A DNA stretch of 64,000 bases from Shewanella donghaensis. Its GTDB lineage: Bacteria; Pseudomonadota; Gammaproteobacteria; Enterobacterales; Shewanellaceae. The stretch spans positions 4,464,001 to 4,528,000 of the forward strand of contig NZ_CP041783.1 of assembly GCF_007567505.1 (NCBI RefSeq), read 5' to 3'. Of the stretch, positions 59,121-64,000 are shown piece after piece. Under the pieces are notes generated by a model that did not search any database, was not told the DNA's origin, and was given only the letters and a program-made list of their open reading frames with translations. Every line of letters starts with the position of its first letter. Position 1 is the first letter of the stretch. The position numbers and the translations under genes are program-made.

Positions 59121-60077
59121 ATGACAAATAAAAATAACGAAGCTGCCAAAGATGCAGAACAAAGCGAATCATTAGAGGCTGTTGCTACAGCTGGCATGCT
59201 ATTGCGCACTGCGCGTGAGAAAAAGGGCGTGTCGATCGAGGCGGTTGCAATACAACTACATTTACGTCCTAGTGTTATTGAAGATATTGAAAATGATAAT
59301 TTCGATAATATATCTTCTGCGACGTATGCCCGTGGCTATGCTAAGAACTTTGCTAAATATGTTGAAGCTGATGTTGTTGCTATTCAACAATGTTTAGCGC
59401 AGCAATTGCCTGACGAAACGGCTGTAATGCAGAGCTTTTCTCGTAAAACGTCCCGCGACGCTCGAGATAGCCGTCTAACATTAGTGACTTATTTGATTGT
59501 TTTTGCATTACTGGGTTTATTGTTGGTGTGGTGGATTCAAAAAGACTCGTTATTAATGACGATTGATTTATCAAAGCCGACAGCGGAAGAGCTAGCTGAA
59601 GCTAAAACGCCAGTACAAACTGAAGATTTATTAGAACCAGAAATCGATCCTAAGCTGGCTTATACCGCTCCTTCCACGACAGAGCCTTCAACAACTGCTC
59701 CTTCAATGACTGAGCCATCTGAAACTCAATCTAATGATTCATCACAAGTTGTTTCATCGCAGTCTGAGATAGAATCAACAGTAGATTTGGCAAATAACGT
59801 ACAAACTAATGCGACTAATTCAGCAGCCTTAATCGGTAACGATAAAATATCGCTTAATTTCAGCGGTGATTGCTGGGTTAACATTATTGATGCTAAGGGC
59901 AAGACCCTAGTTGATGGTGTGAAAGGTTCTGAAAGTTCTGTAGAAGTTACTGGTTGGGCGCCGTTCAAAGTCGTATTAGGCGCGCCGCAAGTCGTCACTA
60001 TTAGTTTTAACAATGAAGATGTCAGCTTAGCTGAGTTTTCTAATCGTGTGGCCAAGTTAACGCTACCTAAAGCGTAA
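59121..60077 (+). CDS. rodZ: Cell-shape protein RodZ
   Basis: A 318-residue membrane protein linking MreB to the cell wall machinery. The N-terminal helix-turn-helix domain (GMLLRTAREKKGVSIEAVAIQLHLRPSVIEDIENDNF, YARGYAKNFAKYVEAD) binds MreB. A membrane segment follows near residues 114-136 (LTLVTYLIVFALLGLLLVWWI). After a Ser/Thr/Pro-rich linker comes the DUF4115 domain (ISLNFSGDCWVNIIDAKGKTLVDG). It starts immediately after the pilW stop. Confidence 0.94.
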   Translation: MTNKNNEAAKDAEQSESLEAVATAGMLLRTAREKKGVSIEAVAIQLHLRPSVIEDIENDNFDNISSATYARGYAKNFAKYVEADVVAIQQCLAQQLPDETAVMQSFSRKTSRDARDSRLTLVTYLIVFALLGLLLVWWIQKDSLLMTIDLSKPTAEELAEAKTPVQTEDLLEPEIDPKLAYTAPSTTEPSTTAPSMTEPSETQSNDSSQVVSSQSEIESTVDLANNVQTNATNSAALIGNDKISLNFSGDCWVNIIDAKGKTLVDGVKGSESSVEVTGWAPFKVVLGAPQVVTISFNNEDVSLAEFSNRVAKLTLPKA

Positions 60078-60117
60078 CGTTAGCTAAATTTTTTGGTAAG
60101 CAGTAGAGCAACTGATT

Positions 60118-61233
60118 ATGTATAACGAATCTCCAATTATTCGCCGTCCTTCTAGCCGCATTTATGTGGGAGATGTTCCGATCGGTGATGGTGCGCCAAT
60201 TGCGGTGCAGTCGATGACAAATACCAAAACCACTGACGTCGACGCCACAGTTGCACAAATATTAGCGCTTGAAAAAGTCGGTGCTGATATTGTGCGCGTT
60301 TCAGTGCCTACCATGGATGCCGCAGAAGCGTTTAAATTGATCAAGCAACGCGTAAGCGTTCCACTGGTTGCCGATATCCATTTTGATTACCGTATCGCAC
60401 TTAAAGTTGCTGAATACGGTGTCGATTGCCTGCGTATTAATCCAGGTAATATTGGTAATGAAGAACGTATTCGCAGTGTGGTTGAATGTGCTCGCGATAA
60501 AAATATTCCAATTAGAATTGGTGTTAACGGCGGTTCATTAGAGAAAGACTTAATGGACAAATATCATGAGCCAACACCTGAGGCATTACTTGAATCAGCA
60601 ATGCGTCACGTGGATATTTTAGACCGTCTTAACTTTGACCAATTCAAAGTCAGTGTTAAAGCTTCAGATGTCTTTCTTGCGGTTGAATCATACCGCTTGT
60701 TAGCGAAGCAAATAATACAGCCTTTGCATCTAGGTATTACTGAAGCTGGTGGCGCTCGAGCGGGTTCGGTCAAGTCTGCAGTAGGTCTAGGTATGCTGTT
60801 AGCTGATGGTATTGGCGATACATTACGTATCTCGTTAGCGGCTGATCCAGTCGAAGAAATTAAAGTCGGTTTTGATATCTTAAAGTCATTACGCATACGT
60901 AGCCGCGGAATTAACTTTATTGCATGTCCATCTTGTTCAAGACAAGAGTTCGATGTTATTAATACCGTTAATGCACTGGAAATGCGCCTTGAGGATATTA
61001 CTACACCAATGGATGTTTCTATTATTGGTTGTGTGGTTAATGGTCCTGGTGAAGCGTTAGTTTCAGATATTGGCTTAACAGGCAGTCATGGTAAAAGTGG
61101 TTACTATGATGACGGTAAACGTCAAAAAGAGCGATTTGATAACAATGACTTAGTGGATGCACTAGAAGCAAAAATTCGTGCAAAAGCAGCGATAATGCAA
61201 AACAGAATCGATATCAAAGACGCAACAGAATAA
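60118..61233 (+). CDS. ispG: 4-hydroxy-3-methylbut-2-enyl diphosphate synthase IspG
   Basis: A 371-residue iron-sulfur enzyme of the MEP isoprenoid pathway. It reductively opens MEcPP to HMBPP. The TIM barrel shows VQSMTNTKTTDVDATVAQI, ADIHFDYRIALKVAEYG and RINPGNIG; the iron-sulfur domain has CPSCSRQEFD and IIGCVVNGPGEA with the cysteine ligands. Length equals that of E. coli IspG (372). A probable hairpin lies between it and hisS. Confidence 0.97.
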   Translation: MYNESPIIRRPSSRIYVGDVPIGDGAPIAVQSMTNTKTTDVDATVAQILALEKVGADIVRVSVPTMDAAEAFKLIKQRVSVPLVADIHFDYRIALKVAEYGVDCLRINPGNIGNEERIRSVVECARDKNIPIRIGVNGGSLEKDLMDKYHEPTPEALLESAMRHVDILDRLNFDQFKVSVKASDVFLAVESYRLLAKQIIQPLHLGITEAGGARAGSVKSAVGLGMLLADGIGDTLRISLAADPVEEIKVGFDILKSLRIRSRGINFIACPSCSRQEFDVINTVNALEMRLEDITTPMDVSIIGCVVNGPGEALVSDIGLTGSHGKSGYYDDGKRQKERFDNNDLVDALEAKIRAKAAIMQNRIDIKDATE

Positions 61234-61249
61234 GTTTGCCTTAGATTAA

Positions 61250-61279
61250 AAATGCACCTTACCAGCAGTGGTAGGTGTA
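61250..61279 (+). terminator. Possible terminator between ispG and hisS
   Basis: TGCACC and GGTGTA plus inner TACCA/TGGTA pair around GCAG, with one bulged base, followed by TTTTT. It could give partial termination inside the cluster. Confidence 0.55.
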
Positions 61280-61333
61280 TTTTTGTGTAAGGCATTAGAT
61301 TAATTAATTTAGCTAAAATTAGGCGAATTAAAC

Positions 61334-62608
61334 GTGGCAAAACAGATCCAAGCAATTCGTGGAATGAACGACATTCTGCCAACTCAAAGTCCTTTATGGC
61401 AGCAAGTTGAAGCGGTTATTCGCTCAACGGTTAGTGCTTATGGTTACAGCGAAATCCGTACTCCTATTGTTGAAAGTACTGATCTTTTTAAACGCTCTAT
61501 TGGTGAAGTTACCGATATTGTTGAAAAAGAAATGTATACCTTTGCGGACCGTAATGAAGACAGTTTAACCTTACGTCCTGAAGGTACAGCTTCAACTGTG
61601 CGTGCAGGCAACGAACACGGTTTACTGTATAACCAAGAGCAACGCTTGTGGTACATGGGACCTATGTTCCGTCATGAACGTCCTCAAAAAGGTCGTTACC
61701 GTCAATTCCACCAATTTGGTGTTGAAGTATATGGTATCCCGACTGCTGATACCGATGCTGAAGTGCTGATGTTATCTGCAAGGTTATGGGATTCATTTGG
61801 TATTCAAGACCACGTTAAACTGGAACTCAATACTTTAGGTGATCCTGCTGAACGTGCTGCATACCGTGATGCATTAATTGCATTTCTAGAGCAGCATAAA
61901 GAACAGCTAGATGAAGACTCACAGCGCCGTATGTATTCAAATCCACTACGCGTGCTAGATTCTAAATCGCCACAAGTTCAAGCTATCCTAACTGATGCTC
62001 CAGCATTAATGGACTATTTGGGTGAAGAATCAAAAACACATTTTTCTACCTTATGTGAACTCTTAGACGCTGTCGGCATCCAATACACAATTAATCCTCG
62101 TCTTGTGCGTGGTTTAGATTACTATAACCGCACTGTTTTTGAGTGGGTTACAGATAGCTTAGGCTCTCAAGGTACTGTGCTAGCAGGTGGTCGCTATGAC
62201 GGTCTTGTTGGACAGCTTGGTGGTAAAGATACCCCTGCTGTGGGTTTTGCAATGGGTCTTGAACGTATTGTATTACTACTCGAAACGCTAGGTTTAGATA
62301 AAGATGTTGCACCAGTGGTTGATGTGTATGTAGCCGCTATGGGCGAAAATTGCCTCGTTGAAGCAATTAAAATTGCTCAAGAGTTGCGTCAAAGCCTGCC
62401 ACAGCTTAAAGTCATGAGTCATTGTGGCGGCGGTAACTTTAAAAAGCAGATGAAACGTGCTGACAAGAGTGGTGCTGAGTATGCGCTTATCATTGGTGAA
62501 AACGAAATTGCCAATAACCAAGTCGCTGTTAAGCCATTGAGAAATAAGAACGAACAACTTTTGGTTGCCCGAGACGATTTGGCGACCACTATTAAATCAT
62601 TATTTTAA
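61334..62608 (+). CDS. hisS: Histidyl-tRNA synthetase
   Basis: A 424-residue class II synthetase. Motif 2 lies in MFRHERPQKGRYRQFHQFGVEVYG, the histidine-specific motif in LVRGLDYYNRTVFEW, and motif 3 in AVGFAMGLERIVLLLE. The C-terminal anticodon-binding domain follows (VDVYVAAMGENCLVEAIKIAQEL). The start codon is GTG at 61334, with AGGCG upstream. It occupies its normal place between ispG and yfgM. Confidence 0.98.
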   Translation: MAKQIQAIRGMNDILPTQSPLWQQVEAVIRSTVSAYGYSEIRTPIVESTDLFKRSIGEVTDIVEKEMYTFADRNEDSLTLRPEGTASTVRAGNEHGLLYNQEQRLWYMGPMFRHERPQKGRYRQFHQFGVEVYGIPTADTDAEVLMLSARLWDSFGIQDHVKLELNTLGDPAERAAYRDALIAFLEQHKEQLDEDSQRRMYSNPLRVLDSKSPQVQAILTDAPALMDYLGEESKTHFSTLCELLDAVGIQYTINPRLVRGLDYYNRTVFEWVTDSLGSQGTVLAGGRYDGLVGQLGGKDTPAVGFAMGLERIVLLLETLGLDKDVAPVVDVYVAAMGENCLVEAIKIAQELRQSLPQLKVMSHCGGGNFKKQMKRADKSGAEYALIIGENEIANNQVAVKPLRNKNEQLLVARDDLATTIKSLF

Positions 62609-62662
62609 TATTAGCGTTTAGCTAATACAAAAACAGAACTGAATAGAAAGGGGAAGTGCCGC

Positions 62663-63283
62663 GTGGAAATTTATAGCACAGAAGAACAACAAGTCGATGC
62701 TATTAAGCAGTTCTGGAAAGATTACGGAAGCTCTATCATTGTGGGCGCAGTAGTTGGTCTAGGTGGACTATACGGTTGGAACTATTATTCTGACGTAAAA
62801 ATTGAGAAATCAGAAGCGGCATCAGAAGCATTCCAAGGTATCGTTGCAAACAACAGTGATAGTGCAGCAGTACAAGCTGCTATTACTGAGTTTGGTGCTC
62901 AACACGATCAAAAAGGTTATCAAGCCTTGCTTGAATTAATGTCAGCCAAAGCAGCTGTTGAAGCCGGTGATTTAGATAAAGCTGAAATCGCTTTTACCAA
63001 AATCATTTCAGCTAATCCTGGTGCATCTTTAGCGTCTTTAGCTACACTGCGTTTATCTCGTGTTCAAGCTGAACAGGGTAACTTAGGTACTGCAATTGCG
63101 ACACTAGATCAAATCACCGATGAAGCATTTAATGCTCAACGTGACGAATTTAAAGGCGACCTACTTGTGCGTCAAGGCGACATGGATAAAGCACGCTCAG
63201 CTTACCAAGCAGCTGTTGATAACGGCGGCGCGTTAACGAGTCCTGCATTACAAATGAAGCTAGACAATTTAAACAAGGCATAA
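62663..63283 (+). CDS. yfgM: YfgM, TPR-containing inner-membrane chaperone-associated protein
   Basis: A 206-residue protein. MEIYSTEEQQVDAIKQFWKDYGSSIIVGAVVGLGGLYGWNYY, with one membrane segment near residues 22-41, is the typical start, and the C-terminal part holds TPR-like repeats in the periplasm. In E. coli it associates with the SecYEG translocon and PpiD. The start is GTG at 62663 with AAGGGGA upstream. It precedes bamB by 12 bp, the usual order. Confidence 0.93.
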   Translation: MEIYSTEEQQVDAIKQFWKDYGSSIIVGAVVGLGGLYGWNYYSDVKIEKSEAASEAFQGIVANNSDSAAVQAAITEFGAQHDQKGYQALLELMSAKAAVEAGDLDKAEIAFTKIISANPGASLASLATLRLSRVQAEQGNLGTAIATLDQITDEAFNAQRDEFKGDLLVRQGDMDKARSAYQAAVDNGGALTSPALQMKLDNLNKA

Positions 63284-63295
63284 GGAATTAGCCGA

Positions 63296-64000
63296 ATGAA
63301 GTCTTTATGCAAAACTTTGCTAGCTGCGGGCTTGAGCGTTGCAATGCTATCTGCTTGTTCTTCAAATGATAATGAAGAAGAAGTTGTAACAGAACTTACT
63401 GAAATTCAAGCGACTGTTTTTCCAACAGTAGATTGGAATGTTAACGTTGGCGGAGGCGTCGGCGATTATTATTCTCAACTAAAACCTGCTATCCGTTATG
63501 GGCACATCTATGCTGCTGATCGTAATGGTGAGGTTGTCGCTTTTGATCAAGAAACTGGCAAAGTAGCTTGGCGTAAAGATTTGGCTGCTGAGTTTAAAGA
63601 TTCAGCACTTGCTAAAACCAAAGACATTCGTATTGCAGCTGGTGTTACTGCTGGCCGCAATAAAGTGTTTATTGGTGGTGAATCAGGTTTGCTTGTTGCA
63701 TTAGATGCAAAAACAGGTGAAACCATTTGGTCCACAGTTGCAAGCGGTGAATTATTATCTTTACCAACTGTGTCAGAAGATTCTGTTGGCGTACATACCA
63801 GTGATGGTAACTTTGAAGCATTTGATATTGATGATGGCACTAAGCAGTGGACTCATGAAATGCAACTTCCTAATCTGACTCTGCGCGGCACTAGTTCGGC
63901 AGCTTATGATTCAGGTGGTTTTTTCTTAGGTACAGCTGATGGTAAGATTGCTGTCATTGTAAAAAATAACGGTCAAGTCGCTTGGGAACAAGCCGTGTTC
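63296..64000 (+). CDS. bamB: Outer membrane assembly lipoprotein BamB, N-terminal part
   Basis: The gene runs off the window; 235 codons are present and open. MKSLCKTLLAAGLSVAMLSAC gives a signal and lipobox with C21. Beta-propeller repeats with PQQ-like pattern follow: GHIYAADRNGEVVAFDQETGKVAWRKD, NKVFIGGESGLLVALDAKTGETIWSTVASGELLS and VGVHTSDGNFEAFDIDDGTKQWTHEM. It is a scaffold of the BAM complex. AAGGAA precedes the ATG at 63296. Confidence 0.95.
   Translation, partial: MKSLCKTLLAAGLSVAMLSACSSNDNEEEVVTELTEIQATVFPTVDWNVNVGGGVGDYYSQLKPAIRYGHIYAADRNGEVVAFDQETGKVAWRKDLAAEFKDSALAKTKDIRIAAGVTAGRNKVFIGGESGLLVALDAKTGETIWSTVASGELLSLPTVSEDSVGVHTSDGNFEAFDIDDGTKQWTHEMQLPNLTLRGTSSAAYDSGGFFLGTADGKIAVIVKNNGQVAWEQAVF

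Overview
The window is chromosomal DNA of a gammaproteobacterium, almost certainly a Shewanella or close relative (Alteromonadales). This rests on a low-to-moderate G+C content, the housekeeping block rlmN-pilW-rodZ-ispG-hisS-yfgM-bamB, the ssrA-smpB-ratA-rnfH-bamE block, a lone nrfA nitrite reductase without nrfBCD, a TonB receptor beside a lipoprotein pullulanase, and a split borosin locus of the type known from Shewanella. No prophage, CRISPR array, rRNA or complete insertion sequence is visible.

Layout. 1-2.1 kb: the end of an nnrS-like gene and nrfA. 2.5-9.1 kb: an eight-gene operon for membrane-lipid modification (NTF2-like, SDR, FAD oxidoreductase, DUF1365, CFA-like methyltransferase, DUF2878, chalcone-isomerase-like, DUF3833) of the kind usually controlled by RpoE/ChrR, but without those regulators here. 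9.3-14 kb: small membrane proteins, an XRE regulator, a lipoprotein and OsmC, with a gene-poor stretch. 14.4-21.8 kb: alpha-glucan uptake and degradation (TonB receptor and pullulanase). 22.3-28.2 kb: hpf, a YebC-family gene, an old yellow enzyme and a large GGDEF/EAL protein with a periplasmic glycogen-binding-like domain. 28.7-33.7 kb: yjdM and a four-gene cbb3-like oxidase operon whose CcoP is fused to a triheme dehydrogenase cytochrome. 33.8-37.7 kb: a CadC-like regulator facing two lipoprotein hydrolases. 37.8-40.4 kb: tmRNA, smpB, ratA, rnfH, bamE. 40.7-43.5 kb: a borosin RiPP locus (alpha-N-methyltransferase and precursor) followed by a TPR diguanylate cyclase. 44.8-46.8 kb: malate synthase followed by a decayed 3' remnant of isocitrate lyase. 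47-57 kb: HDOD-GAF protein, alpha/beta hydrolase, mtfA, an orphan ParA/ribbon-helix-helix pair, DUF3820, GNAT, a 5'-nucleotidase-like enzyme and a CNNM/CBS protein. 57.2-64 kb: rlmN to bamB, cut by the window end.

Most worth following: the borosin locus with its own core peptide and adjoining cyclase; the five-heme CcoP fusion; the broken glyoxylate shunt; and the lipid operon, whose methyltransferase lacks several residues of true cyclopropane synthases. Annotations rest on reading motifs and gene order by eye; no database search was run.
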